64,000 nucleotides of DNA from Kitasatospora sp. NA04385 (GCF_013364235.1 NZ_CP054919.1:1546684-1610683), one strand, 5' to 3'; numbered from the stretch's first letter, positions 50,915 through 60,155 are shown. Notes: generated by a model not told the origin, from the letters alone. Translations and numbers: made by a program.

Positions 50915-51670
50915 ATGGAGCGTCACGAGATCTCACGGATCGCGCACCGCGACCACCCGGTCGCGGCCCCGCTGTCCGACGAGTCGGTGCGGGAGCTGCT
51001 GGAGCGGCTGCTGCGCGGCCGGTCGGACGGCCGGCTGCTCGACCTCGGCTGCGGCGAAGCCCCTTGGCTGGTAAGGGCGCTGGCCGCGCACCCCGCCCTG
51101 CGCGCGGTCGGCGTGGACACCGACCCGGCCGCGCTGCGCACCGCCCTGCACACCGCGCAGCGGCTCGGCGTCGCCCGCCGGATCGGCCTGCACCACCGCG
51201 ACGTGCGGGAGTTCAGCACCGCCGAGCCCTTCGACGCCGTCCTGTGCGTGGGCGCCACGCACGCCTTCGGCGGGCTCGGCCCGGCCCTGGCCGCGATCGG
51301 CCCGCTGCTCGCGCCGGGCGGTGCGGTGCTGCTCGGCGAGTCCTACTGGGAACGCGAACCACCCGCCCGAGCACGGGAGTTGCTCGGCGAGGGCCTGACC
51401 GGCCTGGCCGGCACGCTCGCCGCCGTCGAGGCCGCCGGCTGGCTCCCCGTCGCCGGGCACACCTCCACCCGCGCCGAACTCGACGCCTACGAATGGTCCT
51501 GGACCGGCTCCCTCACCGACTGGGCGCTCGACCAACCCCCGGGCCCCGACCGGGAGGCCGCGCTGCACGCGGCGGCCGAACACCGCCGGGAGTGGCTGGA
51601 CGCGTACCGCGACTGCTTCGGCTTCGTCACGCTGCTCCTGCGGCCGGGGAGCCGAGCGGGGGCGGGGTGA
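50915..51670 (+). CDS. SAM-dependent methyltransferase (class I)
   Basis: A 251-residue protein. SAM motif I is GRLLDLGCGEAPWLVRALAA, motif II AVGVDTDPAALRTALHTAQR, and VLCVGATHAFGGLGPALAAI leads to motif III. The C-terminus carries a long helix and WLDAYRDCFGFVTLLLR. The substrate is unknown. It lies 29 bp after the HpnB-like gene and may be cotranscribed with it, and it converges on a GT4 gene 7 bp away. Confidence 0.85.
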   Translation: MERHEISRIAHRDHPVAAPLSDESVRELLERLLRGRSDGRLLDLGCGEAPWLVRALAAHPALRAVGVDTDPAALRTALHTAQRLGVARRIGLHHRDVREFSTAEPFDAVLCVGATHAFGGLGPALAAIGPLLAPGGAVLLGESYWEREPPARARELLGEGLTGLAGTLAAVEAAGWLPVAGHTSTRAELDAYEWSWTGSLTDWALDQPPGPDREAALHAAAEHRREWLDAYRDCFGFVTLLLRPGSRAGAG

Positions 51671-51677
51671 CGGCGGG

Positions 51678-52877
51678 TCAGCGGCCGAGCAGGCGGCGGG
51701 CCGTGGGCTTGACGAACTCGTAGCGGGACATCTGCTCCAGGTCGCGGAGCCAGGCGGTGCGGCCGGGGGGCCGGCGGAGGAGTTCGCGGTAGATCTCCTC
51801 GAAGGCGGTGGAGACGTGGTCGAGGGAGAAGCGGGCGACGACCCAGTCGCGGCCCCAGGCGCCGAGTTCGGTGCGGCGGGCGGGGGCGTCGGCGAGGGCG
51901 CGGATCTGGGCGGCGAGGGCCTTGGCGTCGGCGGGGTGGTCGCCGTGGCCGTACATGCAGCGGGAGGCGTGCGGTTCGACCAGGGGGCCGGGTTCGTGGA
52001 TCGCGGTGTAGCCGCTCGCGCCGTGCACGATGACGGGTTTGGCGAAGGCGAGGCCGCGCAGGGCGGAGCCGCCCATGCCGAGGACGAGGTCGGCGGCCTG
52101 GTAGGCGGGGCGGGGGTCGGGGCGCTGGCCGGTGAGGACGATCGCCTCGCGGCCGAGCTCCTCGTTGACGGCGGCGGCCTCGGCGCGCAGGTGCCGTTCG
52201 CTGGGGCCGCCGCCGACCACGGCGAGGACCAGGTTCGGGTCGTCGAGCAGGCGGAGGGCGGCGATGGTGCGGGAGACCCCGGCGTCCTTCTCCAGGCCGG
52301 AGACCAGGCGGGTGACGATGCAGAGCAGGAGCTGGTCGGGGGCGGCGCCGACCTCGGCGCGGAAGGCGGCGCCGGAGACGGCGCCCGGCGCGTCGGAGTC
52401 GGTGTCGACGGGGGGTTCGATCAGCCGCAGGTCGCGGTGGCCGAAGGCCCGGCCGTCCGGCATCAGGGCGCCCAGGCCGAGGACCAGGGGCTGGTAGCGG
52501 GGCATGCCGCGGAGCATCCGGATGCCGTAGAAGGTGGTGACGATCGGCAGGCGGCCCTGGCGGCCGGGGCCGAAGTAGGCGTTGCGGGCGGCCCGGACCT
52601 CCCAGGCGTGGACGACCTGGGAGCCGTGCTCGTCGGCGAGCTTGCCGAGCCGGGCCCGGATGACGGCGTGCGGCGTGGCCGGGTCACCGGCGACGACGAG
52701 GTCGAGGCCGTGCTCGGCGGCGAGTTCGACCAGCGGGGCGGGGCCGTCGACGCCCTGGGCGAACAGCACCGGTTCGTGGCCGCGGTCGCGCAGGGTGCGG
52801 GCGATGTCGACGGCGTTGAGCTGGGCACCGCCGAGCGCGAGGTTGTTGAGGTGGACCAGGACCCGGACGGAACGCAT
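51678..52877 (-). CDS. GT4-family glycosyltransferase
   Basis: A 399-residue GT-B protein. The N-terminal lobe opens VRVLVHLNNLALGGAQLNAV (the GG-A-x motif typical of GT4). The C-terminal lobe has LLLCIVTRLVSGLEKDAGVS and VIVHGASGYTAIHEPGPLVE. The usual E-x7-E motif is degenerate, but the overall fold is unmistakable. It follows the Wzt gene by 2 bp, so it is in the export operon and likely acts on the exported glycan. Confidence 0.85.
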   Translation of the reverse strand: MRSVRVLVHLNNLALGGAQLNAVDIARTLRDRGHEPVLFAQGVDGPAPLVELAAEHGLDLVVAGDPATPHAVIRARLGKLADEHGSQVVHAWEVRAARNAYFGPGRQGRLPIVTTFYGIRMLRGMPRYQPLVLGLGALMPDGRAFGHRDLRLIEPPVDTDSDAPGAVSGAAFRAEVGAAPDQLLLCIVTRLVSGLEKDAGVSRTIAALRLLDDPNLVLAVVGGGPSERHLRAEAAAVNEELGREAIVLTGQRPDPRPAYQAADLVLGMGGSALRGLAFAKPVIVHGASGYTAIHEPGPLVEPHASRCMYGHGDHPADAKALAAQIRALADAPARRTELGAWGRDWVVARFSLDHVSTAFEEIYRELLRRPPGRTAWLRDLEQMSRYEFVKPTARRLLGR

Positions 52878-52879
52878 GC

Positions 52880-54079
52880 TCAGTCCTCCCACTGGTGCGG
52901 GACGAAGACGGGCGCGGCCATCACGACGGCGCGCGGCGGGGTGTCGAGCATCGGGCCGAAGACGTCGAACTGGCCGGCCGAGTGCCAGCTCATCAGGGTG
53001 CCGCCGTCGGTCTTGCCGATCGAGTAGACGCCCGTCCACAGGGTGTAGCGGCCGCGCGGCAGGGGCAGCCGGGGGATGACGCAGGCGACGCGGTGGTCGC
53101 CGCCGGTCATCCGGATCTCGTGGCTGATCTGGAAGATCGGGCTGGAGGTGCCCTCGCTGACGCCCAGGTGCAGGGTGGCGTCGCCGCGGTAGTCGCCGCC
53201 GAGGGTGAGCTCGACGGTGACCGGCTCGTCGGTGTGCAGGGTGGTGGCGTCGCCGTCCTCGCCGCGCACCTCGTACTTGAGCAGTTGCAGCGGCTCACCG
53301 ACCCGGGCGCTCGCCTCGGACTGCGCCTCGATGGAGTCCCGGTAGCCGGCCAGCGCGTCCGTGATCCCGGCGTCGACCCGGACGGTGCCCTGTTCGAGCC
53401 AGACGCCGCGGCGGCAGATGGACTGCACGGCGGGCAGGTCGTGCGAGACGAAGACGATGGTGGTGCCCTGTTCGGCGACCTCGCGCATCCGGTCCAGGCA
53501 GCGCTGCTGGAAGACGGCGTCGCCGACCGCGAGCACCTCGTCGACCAGCAGGACGTGCGGTTCCAGGTAGGCGGCGACCGCGAAGCCCAGGCGCATCTGC
53601 ATGCCGGAGGAGTAGAACTTGACCTGCCGGTCGATCGCGCCGCCGAGGCGGGCGAACTCGACGATGTCGTCGAAGCGTCCGGCGACCTCGCGGCGCTTGA
53701 GGCCGAGCAGCGCGCCGAACAGGTAGATGTTCTCCCGGCCGGTCAGGTCGGGGTGGATGCCGGCCCGGATCTCGATCAGGGCGCCGATCCGGCCGCGCAC
53801 GTCGATGACGCCCGCGTACGGGTACATGACCCGGGTGAGCATCTTCAGCAGCGTCGACTTGCCGGAGCCGTTGGAGCCGATCAGGCCGACCGACTCGCCG
53901 GGTTCGATGTGCAGGTTGATGTCGCGCAGCGCCCAGCGCCAGTCCTCGCCGCGGTCGCCGCGCAGGCGGCGGGCGACCTGGTCGACCCGGTCGCGCAGCA
54001 GCATCCGCTGCTGGTCGGCGCGGAAGCGCTTCCAGACCTGCTCGGTGCGGATGGTGCCCAGAGGGTAGTCACGCGACAT
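52880..54079 (-). CDS. ABC transporter ATPase, Wzt/TagH-type, with glycan-binding domain
   Basis: A 399-residue protein. The NBD spans about 10-240: Walker A GSNGSGKST (68-76), Q-loop region, signature YSSGMQMRLGFAVA, Walker B VLLVDEVLAVGDAV, H-loop VSHDL. The remaining ~150 residues (YEVRGEDGDATTLHTDEPVT ... FGPM) form a beta-sandwich as in Wzt/TagH C-terminal domains, which bind the glycan end. With the Wzm-type permease it exports an undecaprenyl-linked polysaccharide. The start overlaps the permease end by 11 bp. Confidence 0.93.
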   Translation of the reverse strand: MSRDYPLGTIRTEQVWKRFRADQQRMLLRDRVDQVARRLRGDRGEDWRWALRDINLHIEPGESVGLIGSNGSGKSTLLKMLTRVMYPYAGVIDVRGRIGALIEIRAGIHPDLTGRENIYLFGALLGLKRREVAGRFDDIVEFARLGGAIDRQVKFYSSGMQMRLGFAVAAYLEPHVLLVDEVLAVGDAVFQQRCLDRMREVAEQGTTIVFVSHDLPAVQSICRRGVWLEQGTVRVDAGITDALAGYRDSIEAQSEASARVGEPLQLLKYEVRGEDGDATTLHTDEPVTVELTLGGDYRGDATLHLGVSEGTSSPIFQISHEIRMTGGDHRVACVIPRLPLPRGRYTLWTGVYSIGKTDGGTLMSWHSAGQFDVFGPMLDTPPRAVVMAAPVFVPHQWED

Positions 54080-54968
54080 CGGCGATCCCCGTTTCCAGCT
54101 TCTTGAAGACCAGGTACCCGCCGACCAGGAAGACCAGCGAGCTGGCCGCGGCGATCAGCGTCATCCGGGCGTCGGGCGCCTCGCCGTACAGCAGGGCCTT
54201 GCGGTAGCCCTCGATGACCGCGCCGAGCGGGTTGACGCCCACGTAGATCTCCTGGAGCCGCTGCGGGATCTTGGCCAGCGGGTAGGCGACGGGGGTGGCG
54301 AAGACGCCCATCTGGGTGATGATCGGCAGCAGGTGGCGGACGTCGCGCAGGTAGACCACGGCGACCGAGAGGATCAGCGCGATGCCGTAGGTGAAGGCGA
54401 ACTGGATCGCCAGCAGCGGCAGCACCCAGAGGAAGGTGGCGGCGGGGGCCGTCCAGAAGACCAGGAACATCAGGCCGAGGACGCCCACGCCGATCACCAT
54501 GTCGACGGTGGCGACCAGCATGGTGGCGAGCGGGAACACCTCGCGCGGGCAGTACACCTTGTTCAGCAGGCTCAGGTTGTTGGCCAGGCTGAGCGCGCCC
54601 TGGTTCATCGTGTTGGAGAAGAACTGCCAGACGATCAGGCCGAGGTAGGCGAACAGCGTGTACGGGACGGCGCCCGTCTCGATCTTGACCGCCCGGTGGA
54701 ACACCAGGGTGAAGATCGCGCACAGCGCCAGCGGGGTGAGCACCGCCCAGGCGAAGCCGAGCACCGCCTGCTTGTACCGGGCGCGCAGGTCGCGCTCGGC
54801 CAGGGCGCGCACCAACTCCCGGGCGGCCCACAGTTCGCGGGCCACCTGGAGCGGGCGCAGCCGGCGTTTGAAGACGAGTTCGGGCGGCGGCCCGGCCGGG
54901 ACCGGGGCGCCCGGCGGGGCGGCCTGGCCCCGCGGCTCGTCGATGACCTGCGCGCGCTGTCCCCCCAC
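54069..54968 (-). CDS. ABC transporter permease, Wzm/TagG-type
   Basis: The protein has 299 residues from the GTG 54968 (GGAGGGCGGGAG upstream); an earlier start would add a low-complexity stretch. FKRRLRPLQVARELWAAREL and ERDLRARYKQAVLGFAWAVL lead into six hydrophobic segments, with NKVYCPREVFPLATMLVATV in the middle and AYPLAKIPQRLQEIYVGVNP near the end, all typical of ABC2-type polysaccharide exporters. Operon order is permease, ATPase, GT4. It carries the glycan across the membrane. Confidence 0.92.
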   Translation of the reverse strand: MGGQRAQVIDEPRGQAAPPGAPVPAGPPPELVFKRRLRPLQVARELWAARELVRALAERDLRARYKQAVLGFAWAVLTPLALCAIFTLVFHRAVKIETGAVPYTLFAYLGLIVWQFFSNTMNQGALSLANNLSLLNKVYCPREVFPLATMLVATVDMVIGVGVLGLMFLVFWTAPAATFLWVLPLLAIQFAFTYGIALILSVAVVYLRDVRHLLPIITQMGVFATPVAYPLAKIPQRLQEIYVGVNPLGAVIEGYRKALLYGEAPDARMTLIAAASSLVFLVGGYLVFKKLETGIADVA

Positions 54969-55358
54969 GGACTCCCGCCCTCCCCGGAGGCGGTGGTCGC
55001 CCCTGGTACCTGTGCCGTCTGCCTGCTGCCGTCGACCGGTCTCCGTCCGACCGGTGGCCCGGCCGGCGCCCCGGCCGTTCCCCACGGCCGGACCGGTGCC
55101 CGCCCCGGGCGCGGGGGCGCGTCGGAGGACCGGGCGCACCGCTGCCGTCGGGGCCGGGCCGCCGGTGCTGTCCGGCCGACCCGCGGACCACAATGACACA
55201 GAGTGTGCGGGCCGGGGGCGGGTTCGGTGAAGATTGCGGCAGCTCAGCCCGGTACGGGACGGTTCCGGACCGAACCGACCCGTCCGGGCGGGGAGTTGAC
55301 GGCGGGACGGGCGGCCGGCGGGACAGGCAGCCGACGGGACGGGCGGCCGGCGGGACGG
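54969..55358. other. Intergenic region upstream of Wzm with tandem repeats
   Basis: This ~390-bp stretch lacks a gene. It holds the leader of the export operon on its left and, at its right end, the 16-bp tandem array listed separately. The middle (about 55190-55260) is less G+C-rich and may contain the operon's promoter. I could not place one with confidence. Confidence 0.45.
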
Positions 55359-55364
55359 TCAGCC
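55301..55364. repeat. 16-bp tandem array, four units
   Basis: Units of 16 bp beginning at 55301, 55317, 55333 and 55349 share the pattern GGCGGGACGGGCGGCC with a few substitutions, and the array runs over the stop codon of the DsbA-like gene. It could act as a roadblock or mutate by slippage. No function is evident. Confidence 0.75.
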
Positions 55365-56126
55365 GGCGGGCTGCTCGGCGACCAGCTGGTCGAGCGCGGA
55401 CGGCATGCCGTCGACGCCGCCGGCCCGGGTGGGGGACGTCCGGCCGGTGCCGTCCACGACCACGGTGGGCAGCTCGGTGATCTCGTTCCGGGCGAACAGC
55501 TTCGGCGCGTCCTCCACCGCCCGGTCGACCTCCGCGGAGCGGTAGGCGGCCCGGAACTTCGCCGCGTCGACGCCCTGTCCGGCCAGCCAGTCGGCGGCGG
55601 ACTGCTCGGTGGTCAGGTCGGTGTGCTGCTCGCGGACGGCGCGGAACACCGCGGCCTGCAGCCGGTCGACCTCGCCGATCCGGTCCAGCGCGTAGAACAG
55701 CCGGGCGTGGGCCCGCTGTTCGGCCTCGTCGGGGCTGCCGGGCCAGACCGCGGGGACGCGGCGCAGCGTGACGTCCGCCTGGTGCTTGGCGGCCCAGCGG
55801 GTCAGCGGCTGCTCCAGCAGGGCGGAGTGCGAGCAGTCGTACCAGAAGAACTCGACGGCCTCGTGGGCGCGCCGGGCCTCGGGCGCGGGCGTGAGCGGCA
55901 CGGCCTGCTGCAGCGGGGCGGCGACGGGTGTCGGCGCGTGCTGCTGGGTCGGCGCGGACGGCCGGGTGGCGCCGAACTGGTGTCCGAGGGAGGGCAGTTG
56001 CTGGCCGTTCGGGCCGAGCGGCAGTCGGGGCAGGACGGACCCGGACGCGGCCTCGGCGGCGGCCGGGGCGGTCAGCAGACCCCCGGCGACGGCGAGCAGG
56101 ACAGTGGTTCTGAGCAGCGGATTCAC
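55359..56126 (-). CDS. DsbA-like thioredoxin-fold protein with CxxS active site
   Basis: The protein has 255 residues from the GTG 56126. A signal peptide (LLRTTVLLAVAGGLLTAPAA) is followed by a Pro/Gln-rich linker, then the fold: AVEFFWYDCSHSALLEQPLT, where DsbA would have C-P-H-C. The first Cys (98) is present, the second is Ser (101). LPTVVVDGTGR has the cis-Pro loop. A lone active-site Cys suggests a mixed-disulfide or isomerase-like role rather than oxidase activity. It is exported, monocistronic, with no DsbB nearby. Confidence 0.8.
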   Translation of the reverse strand: MNPLLRTTVLLAVAGGLLTAPAAAEAASGSVLPRLPLGPNGQQLPSLGHQFGATRPSAPTQQHAPTPVAAPLQQAVPLTPAPEARRAHEAVEFFWYDCSHSALLEQPLTRWAAKHQADVTLRRVPAVWPGSPDEAEQRAHARLFYALDRIGEVDRLQAAVFRAVREQHTDLTTEQSAADWLAGQGVDAAKFRAAYRSAEVDRAVEDAPKLFARNEITELPTVVVDGTGRTSPTRAGGVDGMPSALDQLVAEQPAG

Positions 56127-56356
56127 CCCGGCAGACTGGCAGTCGGGGCGTGCGGCGTTCCAGGTGATCGGGCTCCGGTCGGCGGAATTCGCCGGATCGG
56201 AGCAGTGCGGCGGCGGTGCGGGTCGAACGTTCGTCGGGCGTTCGAGGCCCCGTCTGCTCCGCTGCCGGGTGGTTCGGGGTCGTACGGGGTTCCCGTCGGT
56301 CCGGTGGACGGGCGCGCCCCCGCTCCTGCGCCCACCTGCGTCGGGGAAGGGGCGGA

Positions 56357-57067
56357 CTACTTGCCGTCGTGCTTCCACTGGGCGCGGGCGTCGGCCTCGC
56401 CGGCCTTCGGGACACTGATCTGGATCTGGTCGGAGCCCTCCTCGGCGACCGGGCAGTAGCGGCCGTCCTTGACGTCCATGGTCAGCGCGAGCACCCCCTC
56501 GTTGCGCACCAGTTCCAGCAGGTCGCCGGTGGCGCAGGTGGCGTTGGGGGCGACCGGCGGCGAGGCCAGCCAGCTGACGGCCTGGTAGACCGGGACGCCC
56601 GGGCGCAGCACGGTGCCGTGGGCCTTGTCGGTGGCGAAGCTGCCCGCGCCCAGGACGCCGCTCTTGAGCTTCATGAACTCGGTGGGCACGTGGTTGATGC
56701 GCAGGTCGGGGGCGCCGTAGACGACGCAGTCGTGGCCGCTGGTGTTGGTCAGCTTGATCACGCCGTTGATCCGCGGGTTGGCGCTCCTGTCGAGCGTCAG
56801 CTCGGCCTTGACGTCGCTCTCCTTCTCGGAGTTGCCGCAGATCGGCACGTCGGCGCCGACCGTGCCGCCGGTGCCGCCGCCGGTCGCGGCCTTGCCGGCG
56901 GGGGTGCTCGCGCCGGTGGCGGGGGTGCCGGTGGCGGGCGGGGCGGCGACGGAGGCGGTGGTGGCGGCGGGCGCGGCGGAGCCGGCGTCCTCGGGGTCGC
57001 AGGCGGTCAGGGCCAGGACGGCGCAGGCGGCGAGGGCGACGAGGGCTGCGGGCTTGCGGACGTTCAT
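56357..57067 (-). CDS. DUF4232 lipoprotein
   Basis: A 236-residue protein. A lipoprotein signal peptide ends LALTACDPE (lipobox with Cys 23). After an Ala/Thr/Pro-rich linker comes the DUF4232 domain: PICGNSEKESDVKAELTLDR, KLTNTSGHDCVVYGAPDL and CATGDLLELVRNEGVLALTM, with paired cysteines. The family is an immunoglobulin-like surface domain of unknown role, common in Streptomyces. The ATG at 57067 is in a good context. Confidence 0.88.
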   Translation of the reverse strand: MNVRKPAALVALAACAVLALTACDPEDAGSAAPAATTASVAAPPATGTPATGASTPAGKAATGGGTGGTVGADVPICGNSEKESDVKAELTLDRSANPRINGVIKLTNTSGHDCVVYGAPDLRINHVPTEFMKLKSGVLGAGSFATDKAHGTVLRPGVPVYQAVSWLASPPVAPNATCATGDLLELVRNEGVLALTMDVKDGRYCPVAEEGSDQIQISVPKAGEADARAQWKHDGK

Positions 57068-57293
57068 CTCGTACTCCGTGGTCCGGTGCGGTGGGCCGCC
57101 GGTCGGCGGCAAGCATCACCACGGCGTCCGGCTATCGGGCGGTTGCGGCGCCGAACGTCCGGTACAGCGCTGTGACAGACGCCGTTACACGGGAGCCCCG
57201 GACGGCGGGTCGGCCCCGGTCCGCACCCGGACGGTTCGCACACCCGCCGGAATCCGGCCGTGACACGGCCGGTCGCGCCCTAGCCTGAGGTCC

Positions 57294-57623
57294 ATGACGA
57301 ACCGTGAGTTCCTGGTGCTGACCACCACCCACGACGACGAGGCCCGGGCCCGCGAGCTGGCCGCCGCGGCGGTGCGCGAGCGGCTGGCGGCCTGCGCCCA
57401 GGTGTACCCGGTCCGGTCGGTGTACTGGTGGGACGGCGAGGTGCGGGACGGCGCGGAGTGGCGGGTCGACCTCAAGACCCGGGCCGCGCTGGCCGAACGG
57501 CTGACCGCGTTCCTGGTCGAGCGGCACTCGTACGGCACGCCGGAGGTCGTCGCCGTGCCGGTGGCCGCCGGCTCGGCCGCGTACCTGGACTGGATCGAGG
57601 CCGAGACGGCGGACCGGCCCTAG
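57294..57623 (+). CDS. cutA: Divalent cation tolerance protein CutA
   Basis: A 109-residue protein: FLVLTTTHDDEARARELAAA, RLAACAQVYPVRSVYWWDGE, WRVDLKTRAALAERLTAFLV and RHSYGTPEVVAVPVAAGSAA are CutA from end to end. It forms a trimer of ferredoxin-like folds; the link to copper tolerance is old, and its real role is unsettled. GAGG 4 bp before the ATG. Its stop overlaps the convergent GT4 gene by 4 bp. Confidence 0.95.
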   Translation: MTNREFLVLTTTHDDEARARELAAAAVRERLAACAQVYPVRSVYWWDGEVRDGAEWRVDLKTRAALAERLTAFLVERHSYGTPEVVAVPVAAGSAAYLDWIEAETADRP

Positions 57624-58681
57624 CGGGCGACCTCGCGCAGCAGGTGCTGCCAGGCGGTGGTGACGGTGTCGAGGTCGAAGTGGGCGAGTGCGTGGGCCCG
57701 GGCGGCGGCGGCGTACGGGGCGCGGTCGGCGGCGAGCAGGGTGCGCAGCGCGTCGGCGAGGGCGGCGGGGTCGCCGGGCGGGACGAGCAGGCCGCCCTCG
57801 CCGGGGCGGACCACGTCGGAGACCCAGCCGACGTCGGTGGCCACCGCCGGGAGCCCGGCCAGGGCGGCCTCGATCAGCACGCCCGGGACGCCCTCGGAGT
57901 CGCTGGTCAGCAGCAGCACGTCGGCGGCCCGGTAGAGCGGCGCGGGGTCGGCCAGCGGGCCGAGCAGGTGGGTGCGCGGGCCCGGGGCGAGCGCGGCGCG
58001 CAGCGGGCCCTCGCCGGCCAGGGCGAGGTGGGTGTCCGCGGGGAGCAGGGCGTGTGCGGCGAGCGCGAGGTCGGGGCGCTTCTCCGGGCTGAGCGCGCCG
58101 ACCCAGGCGATCAGCGGGCCCGCGGTGGGCAGGCCGAGTCCGGCGCGGGCGGCGGCCCGCTCGGCGGGGTCGGCGGCGGGCGGGAAGCGGTCGGCGGGGC
58201 GGGCGTTGGGGAGGGTGCGCAGCCGGCGGGCGGGGAGCCGGAAGCGGGTGCGCAGGACGTCCGCGGCGTGCGGGGAGATCGCGGCGACGGCGGCCGCGCG
58301 GTGCAGGAACGCGCCCACCCGCAGTCGGCGCAGCGGGTCGGCCGTCCAGTGCCGGGGGTCGCCGATGTTGACGTACACGAAGGGGGTGCGGGCGGCGAAC
58401 AGGCCCAGTGCGCAGGCCTGGAGCGTCGAGGAGCCGTGCGCGACCACCACGTCGGCGCGGGCCGCGGCGGCGCGCAGGGCGCGCAGGGTGGCGGGGTGGT
58501 GCCGGGACGGGCCGAGCACGGGGACGGGCGCCCCGGGGTCGGCGTCGGGGTGCGGGTGCAGCGCGGCGAGTTCGGAGGACTGGCCGCGGCGCAGCAACTC
58601 CCGGTGCAGGTCACGGGCGAGGCGCTGCGCGCCGCGGGCCCTGGGGTCGGTGATGACGTGAAGTACCCGCGGGTCGGCCAT
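57620..58681 (-). CDS. GT4-family glycosyltransferase
   Basis: A 353-residue GT-B protein. It opens VLHVITDPRARGAQRLARDL, has VVVAHGSSTLQACALGLFAA in the N-terminal lobe, LIAWVGALSPEKRPDLALAA and VLLLTSDSEGVPGVLIEAAL (with the E-x7-E) in the C-terminal lobe, and PAVATDVGWVSDVVRPGEGG. The ATG at 58681 starts next to repeat element D. Divergent from another GT4 gene, so probably part of the same glycan pathway. Confidence 0.9.
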   Translation of the reverse strand: MADPRVLHVITDPRARGAQRLARDLHRELLRRGQSSELAALHPHPDADPGAPVPVLGPSRHHPATLRALRAAAARADVVVAHGSSTLQACALGLFAARTPFVYVNIGDPRHWTADPLRRLRVGAFLHRAAAVAAISPHAADVLRTRFRLPARRLRTLPNARPADRFPPAADPAERAAARAGLGLPTAGPLIAWVGALSPEKRPDLALAAHALLPADTHLALAGEGPLRAALAPGPRTHLLGPLADPAPLYRAADVLLLTSDSEGVPGVLIEAALAGLPAVATDVGWVSDVVRPGEGGLLVPPGDPAALADALRTLLAADRAPYAAAARAHALAHFDLDTVTTAWQHLLREVAR

Positions 58682-59021
58682 GGCCCAGAGAGTAGCCGGG
58701 ACGGGACGCGAGATCGGGGGGAACGGCGGGAGGCGCACATACAGGGGCCCGGGGAACGGCGGGTCCGTGCTGCTGGTGGTCGGAGCCCATCGGAGGTTCG
58801 TGCTGCTGCGTGTCTTTAAGGGAACCCGAAGCCGATGCGCGCCACGGCAGTGCACCGGCAGCAGACCCGGGCTCGCCGTTCCCCGAGCCCCTGTCGGGGC
58901 CTTTCGCCGTTCCCGTCTAGCCCCAGGCGGGGGTTTCCTCCGGTTCAGGGGACGCGGGGCGGGTCGGGCTGGGATGCTGATGCGCGGTCAGGGGGTGGCC
59001 CGGGCGAGGGGGGTTGGCACG
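58682..59021. repeat. Divergent GT4 intergenic region, with nested palindromic element copy D
   Basis: The region between the two GT4 genes consists mostly of element D, with core 58743-58892. Its ends pair as AGGGGCCCGGGGAACGGCG and the complement of the last 19 bases of the core. Outer arms (GGGAACGGCG at about 58719 and its complement near 58906) extend the palindrome. About 88% of the core matches copy C. Between the element and the next GT4 start lies a small gap with GAGGGGGG as ribosome site. Confidence 0.75.
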
Positions 59022-60155
59022 GTGCGCGTGGTCTACGTGATCGACAGTGTGAGTCGGGTCGGCGGGGCGGAGCAGGGGCTGGTGGCGATGGCTCCGCTGC
59101 TGGTCCGCTCGGGGGTGGACCTGCACGTGGCGTTCCTGAAGGAGTCGCCGGGCGGGTTCCAGGAGGAGTTGCGGGCGGCGGGCGCCGGGGTGCACCCGGT
59201 GCTGCGCGGGTCGCGGCGGGCGCGGGTGGCGGCGTTGCGGGCGGAGTTCCGCCGGCTGCGGCCGGACCTGGTGCACACGACGCTGTACGAGTCGGACGTG
59301 CTGGGGCGGACGGCCGCGCTGGGGGCGCGGGTGCCGGTGGTGTCGAGCCTGGTGAACTCGGCGTACGGGCCGGAGCACCTGCACGCGCGGGGGCTGAGCC
59401 CGTGGAAGGTGCGGGCGGCGCAGGCGGTGGACGCGGTGACGGCGCAGGGGGTGCGCCGGTTCCACGCGCTGACGGAGCACGTGGCGGACGTGATGGCGGC
59501 GCGGCTGCGGGTCTCGCGGCGGCGGATCGACGTGGTGCCGCGCGGCCGGGACCCGCAGCTGCTGGGCGGGGTGACGCCGCAGCGGCGGGCCCGGGTGCGG
59601 GCGGAGCTGGGGTTGGCGGAGGAGGTGCCGGTGGTGCTGGCGGCGGCCCGGCAGCAGTACCAGAAGGGGCTGGACGTGCTGGTGTCGGCGTGGCCGCGGG
59701 TGCGGGCGGCGCGGCCGGACGCGGTGCTGCTGCTGGCGGGGAGCCGGGGGTCGGAGACGGCGCGGCTGGAGGAGTTGGCGGCGGCGACGGGGGGCGTGCG
59801 GTTCCTGGGGCCGCGGGACGACGTGTTCGACCTGATGGCGGCGGCCGAGGTGTTCGCGGTGCCCTCGCGCTGGGAGGGGTTGGGGAGCGCGGCGATGGAG
59901 GCGATGGGCGTGGGGGTGCCGCTGGTGTGCGCGGACGTGCCGGCGCTGCGCGAGACGGTGGGATCGGCGGAGTGCGCGCTGCTGGTGCCGCCGCAGCGGC
60001 CGGAGGAGCTGGCGGCGGCGCTGGTGCGGGCGCTGGAGGAGCGCGGGGAGGCGCTGGTGCGGGCGAAGGCGGCGCGGACGCGTTTCCTGGCCGGGTACAC
60101 GCTGGAGCAGGTCTCGGCGCGGATGGTCGGGTTCTACGGGCGCGCACTGGCCTGA
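59022..60155 (+). CDS. GT4-family glycosyltransferase
   Basis: The protein has 377 residues from the GTG 59022 (GAGGGGGG upstream); an ATG at 58974 would add 16 residues. It opens VRVVYVIDSVSRVGGAEQGL, with LRPDLVHTTLYESDVLGRTA and ALTEHVADVMAARLRVSRRR in the N-terminal lobe. The C-terminal lobe has VVLAAARQQYQKGLDVLVSA and FAVPSRWEGLGSAAMEAMGV. It heads the plus-strand series that continues with the Wzz/kinase gene after 306 bp. Confidence 0.9.
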   Translation: MRVVYVIDSVSRVGGAEQGLVAMAPLLVRSGVDLHVAFLKESPGGFQEELRAAGAGVHPVLRGSRRARVAALRAEFRRLRPDLVHTTLYESDVLGRTAALGARVPVVSSLVNSAYGPEHLHARGLSPWKVRAAQAVDAVTAQGVRRFHALTEHVADVMAARLRVSRRRIDVVPRGRDPQLLGGVTPQRRARVRAELGLAEEVPVVLAAARQQYQKGLDVLVSAWPRVRAARPDAVLLLAGSRGSETARLEELAAATGGVRFLGPRDDVFDLMAAAEVFAVPSRWEGLGSAAMEAMGVGVPLVCADVPALRETVGSAECALLVPPQRPEELAAALVRALEERGEALVRAKAARTRFLAGYTLEQVSARMVGFYGRALA

